DNA from: Pseudomonas sp. stari2
GTDB lineage: Bacteria; Pseudomonadota; Gammaproteobacteria; Pseudomonadales; Pseudomonadaceae
Length of the DNA: 64,000 nucleotides
Reading direction: 5' to 3'
NCBI RefSeq assembly: GCF_040760005.1
Contig: NZ_CP099760.1
Location: forward strand, 1,731,501-1,795,500
In this document: positions 6,424 to 15,854 of the stretch, in pieces
Numbering within the stretch: the first letter of the stretch is position 1
Layout: the number at the start of each line of letters is the position of its first letter
Notes under the pieces: model-generated
Database searches by the model: none
Seen by the model: the letters and a program-made list of their open reading frames with translations, nothing else
Told to the model about the DNA's origin: nothing
Made by a program: the position numbers and the translations under genes

Positions 6424-7911
6424 TCAGGCATAGGTCGAGTGAGGCATTTCCACGCAGGTGCGATTGCGGCCAGTCTGTTTGGCCCGATACATCGCATGAT
6501 CGGCCCGGGACAGCAGGCTGTGCAAGGTGTCATCCCGTTGCAGGGTGGTGGCGCCGATGCTGACCGTCAGATTCAGCGTGTGACCGTTGTAGGCATATTC
6601 ATGCTGTTCGACGTGCTGGCGGATCTTCTCGGCAATCTTCTGACCGGTCTCGCCGTCGGTGTCCTTCAGCAGAACGATGAATTCCTCACCGCCCCAACGG
6701 CAGACGATGTCGGAATGGCGCAGGCAGCTTTGCAGGTCCCGGGCAAAGCCGATCAAAACCTGATCGCCGGCCATGTGTCCGTAGGTGTCGTTCAACTCCT
6801 TGAAATGGTCCAGATCCAGAAGCAACGCTGTCAGTGGTTTTGGCTCGCGGTGGGCTTCCTGCAGGGCTTGCGCGGCGAGCAGATCGAAGCCGCGGCGGTT
6901 GGGCAGTTCGGTGAGGCTATCGAGGGTGGCCTGGGCGTGGATCTTGTCCTGGTAGCGTTTGATCAAGCGGTTCACCAGCCACAGCACGATCAACGTCACC
7001 AGCAGGCAGATCAGCAGATTGATGTACAGCGACTGGCGGATTTCGCTCAGCGCGCCGTCTTCACGTTTGTCGACGAACAGGTACCAGTTCAACTCGGGAA
7101 TGAACCGCACGTTGAGGAAATGTCCCTGGCCGTGGGCTGAATATTCGTAGCTGCCGCTGTGGGGTTTGGGCAACTGGCTGACCAGGCTTTTCATGCTGTC
7201 GAGATCGTTGAGGCTTTTCCCGACCCGCGCACCTTCCGGGCCGCCCTCGGCACCGGTCAAGACCAGTCGGCCGAAGGTGTCGACGAAGTAAACGCTGCGT
7301 TGATAGCGCTGCTGGTACTTGTCGATCAGCTTGATCACCGCATCCACCGTCAGCCCTACGCCGGCGGCGCCGATGAAGCGATCGTTGTAGTCGTAGACCT
7401 TGTAGTTGATGAAGAAGGTCATGTTGTCTTTGTTGGCCAGGTCCGGGTCGACGTTGATCTCGTACGGATCCTTCATGTCGCGCACGCGGAAGTACCAGGT
7501 GTCGCGCGGCTCGTCGATTTTCACCTGCTTGAGCACGCCCTTGGCGTGGTAGTAGGTGTGGGTGCTGTTGGAGACGAAGAACGCGGTGTAGGCGCCGTAG
7601 TGGGTCATGACCTCGTCGAGGTAACGGGTCATCTGGTCGCTGTCTTTTTCGCCGTTCACCACCCAGTCGCGCATGAAGGTGTCGCGGGACATCATCGAGG
7701 AAATCAGGATCGGTCTGACGAGGTCTTTCTGGATTTCCGAGTACACCGTGTCGGAGGTCAGCGGCAGTTCGGTGTTGACGATGTTGTCGCGGATCGAGGC
7801 CCGCGAGGCGTAGTAGCTGAGCAGCGAGGTGGCGAGGAAGCCTGCGCCGAGGAGGGCGACCAGAGTCAATACCAGCGAACGTTGGGAGTAAAACGCAGAT
7901 CTGAGCGGCAT
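6424..7911 (-). CDS. membrane-bound diguanylate cyclase with periplasmic sensor domain
   Basis: The 495-residue protein has a TM helix near residues 13-32, a periplasmic dCache-like domain, a second TM helix (YINLLICLLVTLIVLWLV, about 296-313) and a C-terminal GGDEF domain. The active-site loop is GGEEF, compatible with activity. An inhibitory-site RHSD lies five residues before it, so feedback inhibition by c-di-GMP is expected. It makes c-di-GMP from GTP in response to an unknown periplasmic ligand. The stop is 5 bp from the CWC gene, suggesting a short operon. Confidence 0.88.
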   Translation of the reverse strand: MPLRSAFYSQRSLVLTLVALLGAGFLATSLLSYYASRASIRDNIVNTELPLTSDTVYSEIQKDLVRPILISSMMSRDTFMRDWVVNGEKDSDQMTRYLDEVMTHYGAYTAFFVSNSTHTYYHAKGVLKQVKIDEPRDTWYFRVRDMKDPYEINVDPDLANKDNMTFFINYKVYDYNDRFIGAAGVGLTVDAVIKLIDKYQQRYQRSVYFVDTFGRLVLTGAEGGPEGARVGKSLNDLDSMKSLVSQLPKPHSGSYEYSAHGQGHFLNVRFIPELNWYLFVDKREDGALSEIRQSLYINLLICLLVTLIVLWLVNRLIKRYQDKIHAQATLDSLTELPNRRGFDLLAAQALQEAHREPKPLTALLLDLDHFKELNDTYGHMAGDQVLIGFARDLQSCLRHSDIVCRWGGEEFIVLLKDTDGETGQKIAEKIRQHVEQHEYAYNGHTLNLTVSIGATTLQRDDTLHSLLSRADHAMYRAKQTGRNRTCVEMPHSTYA

Positions 7912-8021
7912 TGGCAGTTCCGTCGACGGTGGCCCGATGGCAGCATTCTAGTGAGATGGCCGGGAAAAAACTGCGGGATTTGTGCCTGAAATGACGGGTA
8001 ATCAGACGCCGCGCTTTCTCA

Positions 8022-8048
8022 CCGACCCTCTCCAGCAGAGAGGGTCGG
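8022..8048 (-). terminator. terminator of the guanidine operon
   Basis: A 10-bp stem (CCGACCCTCT / AGAGGGTCGG, loop CCAGCAG) lies 20 bp past the allophanate hydrolase stop. The leftward tail is TGAGAAAG rather than a clean U-tract, so termination efficiency is uncertain. Confidence 0.5.
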
Positions 8049-8068
8049 CGATTTGCAGGGTTTTCGGG

Positions 8069-9841
8069 TCAGTTGCGGCTGGCCAGGTAGGCGCGCCAGC
8101 CGCCCAGATGGCTGATGTCGATCGCACCTTCCAGGCCGTAGGGTTCACAGATGAATCCGTTTTCCCATCGGCCATCCGCCAGTTGCACCTTGCCCAGCCC
8201 GAGCGGCGCCGGAATGCCGGTCAGGAACGAACCAAGCTCGCCGCTCGGCAACTCCCAGACTTCCACCTCGATTGCCACGCCGCCTTCCGTCACGCGCAAC
8301 ATGCCCGGACGCAGAGGTTGACCACCGGCCAGCGCGTAGAGCTTGTAGTCCTTCGAGCTGCAGGTGGCTTCGATCAGGCGTGCGCCGCGTTGCTGCAGCT
8401 GCCAGTTCAGGGCCAGTCCATCGAGGTGTGCACCGCAGACCACCAGCCGCGCCCGGTCGTTGCGCGCCGGACTCGTCGGTGTCGGCAGCGAGGGATTTTG
8501 TTGGCGCTGCAAGGCGTCCGCCAGGCCCAGCAGATACTGGTCGGTGAACGCTCGGCTAAACAGCGTCACGCCCCACGGCAAACCGTTGCCCATGAGCGCA
8601 CTGGGCACGGCGACGGCCGCGTAATCCAGCAGGTTCATGAAATTGGTGTAGTAACCCAGTTCGGCGTTGCGCAGCACCGGCTCGGCGTCCAGTTCGGCCA
8701 AGGTCACTGGTCGGCCGATGGTCGGCGTGAGCACGCAGTCGAGTCCGTCGAGGGCCTGATCGCAAACGGCTTTGAGCGCTTGCAGTCGATATTGTGCACG
8801 GAACGCTTGCACGCCCGTCACCGAGGGCGCTTTGGCCAGCACCGCGCGGATCACCGGCAGCACCGTTTCGGGACGCTGTTCCATCAATTCGCCGGCGACG
8901 CTGTAACGCTCGGCGACCCATGGCCCTTCGTACAGCAACCGCGCGGCCTCGAGGAACGGCGACAGATCCAGTTCGACCGCTTCGCCGCCCAGAGCCTTCA
9001 GACGGTCGATGGCATCGCCGAACAGCAGCGGCCCTTCGGGGCAACCGAAAAACTCAAGATCCTGCGCCCGCGGTACGCCAAACCGGAAGGGTTTGGGAGC
9101 ACCGAATGCCGAGCCGTCATTCCACGCCGGATTGCGGCGGCTGTATTCATCCCGTAGGTCGAAGCGGGCGGTCAGTGCCAGCAACTGGCTGGCCTCGCGT
9201 GCGGTTGCGGTGAAGGTCGTGACGCAGTCCAGCGTGCGGCAGGCCGGTACGACCCCGGCGGTGGAGATCAGCCCTTTGCTGGCCTTCAGACCCACCAGAT
9301 TGTTCAACGCCGCCGGCACCCGACCGGAGCCCGCGGTGTCGGTGCCCAACGCAAAACTGGCGACGCCGAGCGCCACCGCCAGCGACGAGCCGGCGCTGGA
9401 ACCACCGGAGGGATATTCCGGCAGCACGCTGTTCGGGCAAGCGCCGTACGGTGATCGGCTGCCATTGAGGCCGGTGGCGAACTGGTCGAGGTTGGTCTTG
9501 CCGAGCGGAATTGCGCCCAGCGCCAGCAACTGTTCGACGATGGTGGCCGAACGTTCGGGAACGTAGGCGAATGCCGGGCACGCGGCCGTGGTCGGGACAC
9601 CGGCCAGGTCAATGTTGTCCTTGATCGCGAACGGCACGCCATACAGCGGCAAGCTCTCTGGATCGCGGCCGTCGAGGCTGGCGAGGTACGGCTCCAGTTC
9701 CTCGACGCTGAGCAGATGAATAAACAAGTGATAGTCGGGATTGAGCGCAGCGGCTTTTTCCCGCAGGGCCAACAGCAATTTGCGGGGTGTGGTCTGGCCG
9801 TCGCGGTAGGCCTGGCGCAGGGCATCGAGTTGCAGATTCAT
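8069..9841 (-). CDS. atzF: allophanate hydrolase
   Basis: The 590-residue protein has an amidase-signature domain with the catalytic triad Lys74 (FAIKDN), Ser148 (PSGGSSAGS) and Ser172 (TAGSGRVPAA). The C-terminal domain from about residue 450 matches the extra domain of AtzF-type enzymes. It hydrolyses allophanate to ammonia and CO2, the last step of the pathway encoded upstream. The start ATG 9841 has AAGGATG upstream. It lies 25 bp after the carboxylase stop in the same operon. The symbol follows common usage. Confidence 0.9.
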   Translation of the reverse strand: MNLQLDALRQAYRDGQTTPRKLLLALREKAAALNPDYHLFIHLLSVEELEPYLASLDGRDPESLPLYGVPFAIKDNIDLAGVPTTAACPAFAYVPERSATIVEQLLALGAIPLGKTNLDQFATGLNGSRSPYGACPNSVLPEYPSGGSSAGSSLAVALGVASFALGTDTAGSGRVPAALNNLVGLKASKGLISTAGVVPACRTLDCVTTFTATAREASQLLALTARFDLRDEYSRRNPAWNDGSAFGAPKPFRFGVPRAQDLEFFGCPEGPLLFGDAIDRLKALGGEAVELDLSPFLEAARLLYEGPWVAERYSVAGELMEQRPETVLPVIRAVLAKAPSVTGVQAFRAQYRLQALKAVCDQALDGLDCVLTPTIGRPVTLAELDAEPVLRNAELGYYTNFMNLLDYAAVAVPSALMGNGLPWGVTLFSRAFTDQYLLGLADALQRQQNPSLPTPTSPARNDRARLVVCGAHLDGLALNWQLQQRGARLIEATCSSKDYKLYALAGGQPLRPGMLRVTEGGVAIEVEVWELPSGELGSFLTGIPAPLGLGKVQLADGRWENGFICEPYGLEGAIDISHLGGWRAYLASRN

Positions 9842-9866
9842 GGGGTCATCCTTTGCAAAAATGGGT

Positions 9867-12800
9867 TCAGTCGAGTTCCAGCACCACCACCCGTTGACCG
9901 GCGCGTACCGCCGAACCGGGTTGCACGCGAATCTCCCGGACCACGCCGGGCAGCGGTGCGAGCACGGGGATTTCCATCTTCATCGACTCCAGGATCACCA
10001 GCGCATCGCCGGCCGCGACGCGACTCCCGACCTCGACCTGGACCTGCCACAGGTTGCCGGCGATATGGCTGTCGACACTCTGCTGACCGCAGGCCAGTGG
10101 CATTTCTTCGCAGCTTTGCGACACGGCCTCTTCGCTGTCGAAATGCGCCTGGCCGCTGGCGATCCAGCGATCGCGCTCGGCGTTGAACGCGGCTTGTTGC
10201 TGAAGGCGAAAGGCGTGGATGCTCTCGGCCTCGCGGTTGAGAAACGCTTGATATTCGCCGAGATTGAGCTGGCTTTGTTCAATGTTCAGGTCGAAACGTC
10301 CGAGGGGAAAATCCCGGCGGATGCGCAGCAGTTCGTCAGCGCTGACCGGGTAGAAGCGAATCTGGTCAAAGAAACGCAGCAGCCACGGTTTGCCTTCAAA
10401 CGCGGCGACTTCGCGATAGCGGTTCCACATCTGCAAGGTACGCCCGACGAACTGATATCCGCCCGGACCTTCCATGCCGTAGACGCACAGGTAGGCGCCG
10501 CCGATGCCCACCGAGTTCTCGGCGGTCCAGGTGCGCGCCGGGTTGTACTTGGTAGTCACCAGCCGATGGCGCGGGTCGAGCGGTGTGGCGACCGGCGCAC
10601 CGAGGTAGACGTCACCGAGGCCCATTACCAGATAGCTCGCATCGAACACTGTGCGTTGCACCTCGTCGAGGTTAGGCAGGTCATTGATGCGGCGGATGAA
10701 CTCCAGATTGCTTGGGCACCACGGCGCGTCCTTGCGCACGGTGGTCATGTATTTCTCGATCGCCAACTGGCAGGCCGGATCGTCCCACGACAGCGGCAGG
10801 TGGACGATGCGCGACGGTACTTGCAGATCCCCGGCAGCGCACACGGCATCCCACTCGCCCGCGACGATCCCGAGCAGATCAACCAGCGGCAGTTGCTCGG
10901 GCTGATAGTGGATCTGCAGTGAACGAATGCCGGGTGTCAGGTCGATCACGCCGTGCAGGTTTTTGCTTTCCAGCGCCTGCATCAGTGCGTGGGCCCGGAA
11001 GCGCAGGACCAGATCCAGCTCCGGGGCGCCGATTTCCAGCAGCAGATGGGTATCGCCGGACAGTCGGGCGACCAGTCGCGTGTCCCCCTGACCCAAATCC
11101 AGCACCACAGGCGAAACCAACTCCTGTGGGAGCTGGCTTGCCGGCGATGAGGTGGGTGCGGTGTCTGGTCGGGTCCCATCGCTGGCAAGACAGCTCGCAC
11201 AGGTATCCCAATTCAGGGTGAGATCGCGTGCGGTCTTGAGGTCGACGGGCACGAACTGCACTTTGTCCCCGGCCTTGAGCTGACCCAGTTGCCAGAGATC
11301 CGCCTCGATCACCGTCACCGGGCACACGAAACCGCCTAGGCTCGGGCCGTCCGGGCCGAGGATCACCGGCATGTCGCCGGTGAAGTCCACCGCACCGATG
11401 GCGTAGGGGTTGTCGTGAATGTTCGACGGATGCAGACCGGCCTCGCCGCCGTCGGCGCGCACCCACTCCGGTTTCGGCCCGATCAGGCGCACGCCGGTGC
11501 GGCTGGAGTTGAAATGCACTTCCCATTGCGTGGCGAAAAAGGTGTCGATGTAGTTTTCAGTGAAATATTCAGGCGCGCCATGGGGGCCGTAGATGACGCG
11601 GATCCGGCGCACGGCAGGTAATTCGCTGACGTGATGGGGGGCCAATGTCTGCCCGGCGCTGCGCTCACTCAGGGCAGCCAGATGCAGCACGTCACCGGCG
11701 CGCAAGGCACGTCCGCCATGGCCACCGAACTGGCCGAGGGTGAAGGTGCTTTTGCTGCCCAGATAATCCGGCACTTGCACGCCGCCGCGCAGGCACAGGT
11801 AGCTGCGGGCCCCGGCGCCCGACAGATTGCCCAGATGCAGCTGGCTGCCCGCGGGGATCAGCTGGGCGGTATTCATCGCCTGCGGCTGGCCATCGAGTGT
11901 CAGGGCAATCGGTGCGCCGGTTACGGCCACCACCGCATCGCAATTGAAGCGCAGCAACGGCCCGCTCATGGTGATTTCCAGCGCCGCCAGGCCTTCATCG
12001 TTGCCCAGTAAACGATTGCCCAGACGCAACGCGCGGCTGTCCATCGGCCCCGAGGGTGGCACGCCGACCGCCCAGTAGCCGAGGCGACCGGGGTAGTCCT
12101 GGACGCTGGTCTGGGTGCCGGCGTTCAGCACTTCAAACGTGTTGGCCCGGTACACCAGGCCTTCCAGGCAACGGGTCCAGGGCTGGCCGCTGGCGAATGG
12201 CGTATCGAGCAGAATCTGCCGCAGGTAGTCGCGGTTGGTTTCCACGCCGTACAGCTGGCTGTCGCCGAGGGCCTGATGCAGATCGGTGCGGGCCTGTTCG
12301 CGGGTCGGCGCCCAGCTGATGACTTTGGCGATCATCGGATCGAAGTAGGGCGGGATCTCACAACCGGCCTCGACCCAGGTGTCGATGCGCAGGTGCCGGC
12401 CATCGGCGACCGGGAAATCGACCGCCGTCAGCAAGCCGGGGCTGGGCTGGAAATCGCGGCCCGGATCCTCGGCATACAGCCGCGCCTGAATCGCATGCCC
12501 CTGCGGTTGCAGGCCTGCGAACAACTCGGCCAGCGGCGGCAAGTCACCGGCCGCCAACTCGATCATCCAGCGCACCAGATCGACGCCCCACACCTGTTCC
12601 GTAACACCGTGTTCGACCTGTAATCGGGTGTTCACTTCCAGAAAATAGAAGCGCTGCGCATCGCTGTCGAAGACGAATTCGACGGTGCCGGCGCTGCGGT
12701 AATTCACTGCTTTGGCCAGTTTGATCGCCGCTGCGCACAGCTCATCCGCCATGCCTTCGGGCAGGTTCGGTGCCGGGGTTTCTTCAAGGACTTTCTGATT

Positions 12801-13499
12801 GCGCCGCTGCACCGAGCAGTCGCGCACGCCGAGAGCGATCACCGCGCCGTGGCCGTCGCCGAACACCTGCACTTCCAGATGCCGCGCACGCTGGATGTAC
12901 TTCTCGATGAACACGCCAGCGTCGCTGAAGTTGTTCTGCCCGAGGCGCTTCACCGCGTCGAACGACTCGCTCAGTTCGCTGGCGTTGCGGCACACGCGCA
13001 TGCCGATGCCACCGCCACCTGCAGTACTTTTGAGCATCACCGGATAACCGACCTGCTCGCCGGCAATCAGCGCGGCGTCGAGGCTGTCGAGCAGTTCGGT
13101 GCCTTCGAGCATCGGCACGCCGTGCTGTTTGGCCAGGGCGCGTGCGGTGTGCTTGAGGCCGAACACCCGCAGTTGCTCCGGTGTCGGGCCGATGAAGGCG
13201 ATGCCATGGTTTGCGCAGGCTTCGGCGAACGCGGCGTTTTCCGAGAGGAAGCCGTAACCGGGGTGGATCGCAGTGGCGCCACTGGCTTTGGCGATGGCGA
13301 GAATCTTGTCCACGGCCAGATAGGTGCCGGCCGCTGCGCCATCGCCGAGGCTGTGGGCTTGCTCGGCTTGCAGGATGTGCAGGCTGGCGGCATCGGCTTC
13401 GGAATACACCGCGACGCCTTCGACGTGCAGTTCACGCAAGGTGCGCAGAATGCGGCAGGCAATCGCGCCACGGTTGGCAATCAGGACTTTTTCGAACAT
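9867..13499 (-). CDS. biotin-dependent urea/guanidine carboxylase
   Basis: The 1210-residue protein has, in order, a biotin carboxylase domain (about 1-450), KipI/KipA-type carboxyltransferase domains (about 470-1080) and a C-terminal biotinyl domain with the acceptor Lys1174 in ILESMKMEI. Genes annotated as urea carboxylase beside two DUF1989 proteins and a guanidine-I riboswitch are known to be guanidine carboxylases producing carboxyguanidine, so guanidine is the likely substrate here. The deciding active-site residue was not checked. Oddly, residues about 763-793 are encoded by a REPIN (11121-11213) that keeps the frame. The start has GGGGGA upstream. Confidence 0.9.
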   Translation of the reverse strand: MFEKVLIANRGAIACRILRTLRELHVEGVAVYSEADAASLHILQAEQAHSLGDGAAAGTYLAVDKILAIAKASGATAIHPGYGFLSENAAFAEACANHGIAFIGPTPEQLRVFGLKHTARALAKQHGVPMLEGTELLDSLDAALIAGEQVGYPVMLKSTAGGGGIGMRVCRNASELSESFDAVKRLGQNNFSDAGVFIEKYIQRARHLEVQVFGDGHGAVIALGVRDCSVQRRNQKVLEETPAPNLPEGMADELCAAAIKLAKAVNYRSAGTVEFVFDSDAQRFYFLEVNTRLQVEHGVTEQVWGVDLVRWMIELAAGDLPPLAELFAGLQPQGHAIQARLYAEDPGRDFQPSPGLLTAVDFPVADGRHLRIDTWVEAGCEIPPYFDPMIAKVISWAPTREQARTDLHQALGDSQLYGVETNRDYLRQILLDTPFASGQPWTRCLEGLVYRANTFEVLNAGTQTSVQDYPGRLGYWAVGVPPSGPMDSRALRLGNRLLGNDEGLAALEITMSGPLLRFNCDAVVAVTGAPIALTLDGQPQAMNTAQLIPAGSQLHLGNLSGAGARSYLCLRGGVQVPDYLGSKSTFTLGQFGGHGGRALRAGDVLHLAALSERSAGQTLAPHHVSELPAVRRIRVIYGPHGAPEYFTENYIDTFFATQWEVHFNSSRTGVRLIGPKPEWVRADGGEAGLHPSNIHDNPYAIGAVDFTGDMPVILGPDGPSLGGFVCPVTVIEADLWQLGQLKAGDKVQFVPVDLKTARDLTLNWDTCASCLASDGTRPDTAPTSSPASQLPQELVSPVVLDLGQGDTRLVARLSGDTHLLLEIGAPELDLVLRFRAHALMQALESKNLHGVIDLTPGIRSLQIHYQPEQLPLVDLLGIVAGEWDAVCAAGDLQVPSRIVHLPLSWDDPACQLAIEKYMTTVRKDAPWCPSNLEFIRRINDLPNLDEVQRTVFDASYLVMGLGDVYLGAPVATPLDPRHRLVTTKYNPARTWTAENSVGIGGAYLCVYGMEGPGGYQFVGRTLQMWNRYREVAAFEGKPWLLRFFDQIRFYPVSADELLRIRRDFPLGRFDLNIEQSQLNLGEYQAFLNREAESIHAFRLQQQAAFNAERDRWIASGQAHFDSEEAVSQSCEEMPLACGQQSVDSHIAGNLWQVQVEVGSRVAAGDALVILESMKMEIPVLAPLPGVVREIRVQPGSAVRAGQRVVVLELD
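11121..11213. repeat. REPIN inside the carboxylase reading frame
   Basis: CCTGTGGGAGCTGGCTTGCC and, about 70 bp further and inverted, CTGTGCGAGCTGTCTTGCC form a REP doublet. The cores GTGGGAGCTGGCTTGC and GTGCGAGCTGTCTTGC differ at two positions. Its 93 bp add about 31 residues without a stop codon, rich in Ser, Pro and Thr. The DNA signature and the low-complexity peptide agree on an insertion. Confidence 0.75.
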
Positions 13500-13512
13500 G
13501 GAAAATCCCCCG

Positions 13513-13559
13513 GAGCCCGCGCAGGTGGCGGGCTCGACTGGGAGGCGGGCCGTCCCGCC
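13513..13559. promoter_or_regulatory. two hairpins between deiminase and carboxylase genes
   Basis: Stem 1 is GAGCCCGC (13513-13520) / GCGGGCTC (13528-13535). Stem 2 is GGCGGG (13544-13549) / CCCGCC (13554-13559), followed on the plus strand by five Ts. In the operon mRNA the first stem ends about 8 nt before the GGGGGA ribosome binding site of the carboxylase. They may set relative expression or mRNA stability. Stem 2 would terminate only antisense transcription. Confidence 0.4.
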
Positions 13560-13674
13560 GTTTTTGTTCAGGCGCCAGGGTCGTCCCCGACGGCGAAATC
13601 ACTTCACTTTTTCAGGCACTGGCTCGAGCGCGCCTGGCACAGGGCAAACAACCAGCGGCGCAGACGGACGAACT

Positions 13675-14316
13675 TCAGTTCCATACCAGTAGCTCCGCAG
13701 GTGTCGGGTTGTAGGCGTTGCACGGGTTGTTCAGTTGCGGGCAGTTGGAAATCAGCACGATCACGTCCATTTCCGCGCGCAGGTCGACGTATTTGCCAGG
13801 GGCGGAAATACCGTCTTCGAAGGTCAGGCCGCCCTCGGCAGTCACCGGCACGTTCATGAAGAAATTGATGTTCGGCCCGATGTCACCTTTGCCCAGGCGC
13901 CCGTCGTGAGCGCAGGCGCGCAGGTAGTTGTCGCGGCAGCTGTGCATGTAGCGTTTTTCCAGGGCGTAGCGCACGGTGTTGCTCTCTTGCGCGCAGGCGC
14001 CGCCGAGGGTGTCGTGGCGGCCGCAGGTGTCGGCGATGATGGTCAGCATCGGTTTGCCGAGGTTGGAATACAAAACGCTGCCGGTGCTCAGGTAGACGTT
14101 GTTTTGTCGACGCAATGTGCGCTGCACGTCGTAGCGCTCACGGGGATTGGCGGCGCTGTAAAACAAGGTGTCGACCGCCTGATTGCCTTCCAGATCGAGG
14201 ATGCGCAGGGTCTGGCCGGCCTTGACTTCCATCAGCCAGGGTTCGCCGGCGGGAATGGTGGCGCGGTATACCGCCGCGTCCGGTTGTTTTTGCGAAGTGG
14301 CGATAGCAACTGACAT
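13675..14316 (-). CDS. carboxyguanidine deiminase subunit (DUF1989, UAAP2)
   Basis: The 213-residue protein is one of two DUF1989 paralogues encoded together (the other is 14328-15053). It contains IADTCGRHDTLGGAC with conserved Cys and His and CRDNYLRACAHDG, consistent with a metal-dependent fold. Once called urea carboxylase-associated protein 2, the family is now known as one subunit of carboxyguanidine deiminase (CgdAB). That enzyme converts carboxyguanidine to allophanate and ammonia. ATG 14316 has GAGGAT upstream, and the gene lies 11 bp after its partner. Confidence 0.85.
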   Translation of the reverse strand: MSVAIATSQKQPDAAVYRATIPAGEPWLMEVKAGQTLRILDLEGNQAVDTLFYSAANPRERYDVQRTLRRQNNVYLSTGSVLYSNLGKPMLTIIADTCGRHDTLGGACAQESNTVRYALEKRYMHSCRDNYLRACAHDGRLGKGDIGPNINFFMNVPVTAEGGLTFEDGISAPGKYVDLRAEMDVIVLISNCPQLNNPCNAYNPTPAELLVWN

Positions 14317-14327
14317 GGCGACGATCC

Positions 14328-15053
14328 TCAGGCGAACAAACGGTCGGTGTTGATAAAGCCGCGCTCGTTCTCCGGGCGCGAGGTACGGCAGTGCTCGGCG
14401 ACGCTCGGGTCGGCGTTCATCCAGCTCAGCTTCAGCGGTTTGGGCGCGTATTGCGGCGACGGATCCAGCGGATGTTGCAGGGCTGTGAGCACAACCAGGG
14501 TGTCCATCGGTGCATAGAGTTCGATGTAGTCACCGGCCTGCGAATGGCCTTCGACAAAGTGCAAACGCCCGCTGTCGTCGACGTTGACCCGGCTGAACAG
14601 GTTGAGGGTCATCAGCAGGTCGGACAGGCCCAGCCCCCACTTGCCGAGCTCCACCAGCAGGTTGTCGGTGCCATTGCGAAAGAAGCCGTTGCGCAGTTCC
14701 TGATAGCGACCCTGGCCGTATTTCTCCGCGACTTCCTCGGCGCACAGCACACCGCCGAGACTGTCACTCCAACCGCAGGTATCCGCCGTGATCGCCGCCA
14801 GCACGCGACCCATGTCCGAGTAGAGGCAATGGCCCGCGGTCAGCTTGGCGGTGTGTTGACATTTGAGGCTGTCGGGCAGGTTCAGGCGCTCGGTTTTTTC
14901 GTTGGCGTTGAGTAAGGTCAGGCTGACGTTGGCACCACCGCGCAGATCCGTCAGGCGCAGCAGCTGCCCGCGTTTCAAGACGAAGGAGCGATGGCCGCCG
15001 CCGGGCAGGGTTTCTTCGGCGAAGGGTGGGAAAATTCGGGTTGAATCAGTCAT
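14328..15053 (-). CDS. carboxyguanidine deiminase subunit (DUF1989, UAAP1)
   Basis: The 241-residue DUF1989 protein pairs with the downstream paralogue. It shares the ITADTCGWSDSLGGVLC motif and NLFSRVNVDDSG, and matches urea carboxylase-associated protein 1. In characterised operons the two subunits form the deiminase that links guanidine carboxylase to allophanate hydrolase. The start at 15053 has GAGGAA upstream and lies 12 bp after the ABC ATPase stop. Identity as subunit A or B was assigned by order and similarity only. Confidence 0.85.
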   Translation of the reverse strand: MTDSTRIFPPFAEETLPGGGHRSFVLKRGQLLRLTDLRGGANVSLTLLNANEKTERLNLPDSLKCQHTAKLTAGHCLYSDMGRVLAAITADTCGWSDSLGGVLCAEEVAEKYGQGRYQELRNGFFRNGTDNLLVELGKWGLGLSDLLMTLNLFSRVNVDDSGRLHFVEGHSQAGDYIELYAPMDTLVVLTALQHPLDPSPQYAPKPLKLSWMNADPSVAEHCRTSRPENERGFINTDRLFA

Positions 15054-15065
15054 GGAAGGTTCCTC

Positions 15066-15854
15066 TCAAGCGGTTCGAAGGGCGCTTGCCAGTTGCACCG
15101 GCAGGGCGTCGACGGCGGCGCGTTGGGCACGGCGGTCGCTGTTCAAAGGGATGTCGTAAGTGATCCGGGCGCCATAGGCACCGGGGGCGTGCGGGTCGAG
15201 GCGGACCTTGTCGAACACCAGCAGACGGGTGCCGAGGCTGAAACCTTCGGACAGGTCGTGGGTGACCATGAACACGGTCAGTTGCGTCTCGCGCCACAGC
15301 TCCAGCAGCAGCGCGTGCATGTCCTTGCGAATGCCCGGATCGAGCGCGCCGAACGGTTCGTCGAGCAGCAACACGCGCGGCCTCATGATCAACGCTTGGG
15401 CGATCGCCAGCCGCTGTTGCATGCCGCCGGACAGTTGCGCCGGGTACTTGTCCAGCGCATGGCCGAGGCCGACTTTTTGCAGCAGCGCCGTGGCCTGTTC
15501 GCGGGCGTCGCGTTTGGCGCGGCCGAACAGACGCCCGAGCAGTGGCGCCCGGGGCAGTTCGAGGCCGAGGGCGACGTTGTCCAGCACGCTCAAGTGCGGG
15601 AACACCGAGTAGCGCTGGAAAACCACGCCACGGCTGGCATCCGGTTCGCGGGCCAGTGGCTGGCCGTCGAGCAGAATCTCGCCGCGACTGGCGGTTTCCT
15701 GACCGAGCAGCAGGCGCAGGAAGGTCGATTTACCGCAGCCCGAAGCTCCGACCAGCGTGCAGAACTCACCCTCATTGACGTTGAGGTTCAGCCCTTCAAG
15801 CACCACTTGGTCGGCGTATTGCTGCCAGACGTTTTTCACTGTGATGAAGCTCAT
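15066..15854 (-). CDS. ABC transporter ATPase, guanidine operon
   Basis: The 262-residue nucleotide-binding subunit has Walker A GASGCGKST, signature LSGGMQQR, Walker B VLLLDEPFGALD and the H-loop VTHD. It resembles the nitrate/sulfonate/taurine (SsuB/TauB) group. It overlaps the permease stop by 4 nt (ATGA), so the two are coupled. With the upstream binding protein and permease it should import the nitrogen substrate, most likely guanidine, given the riboswitch and the enzymes downstream. Direct transport of guanidine is inference. Confidence 0.88.
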   Translation of the reverse strand: MSFITVKNVWQQYADQVVLEGLNLNVNEGEFCTLVGASGCGKSTFLRLLLGQETASRGEILLDGQPLAREPDASRGVVFQRYSVFPHLSVLDNVALGLELPRAPLLGRLFGRAKRDAREQATALLQKVGLGHALDKYPAQLSGGMQQRLAIAQALIMRPRVLLLDEPFGALDPGIRKDMHALLLELWRETQLTVFMVTHDLSEGFSLGTRLLVFDKVRLDPHAPGAYGARITYDIPLNSDRRAQRAAVDALPVQLASALRTA

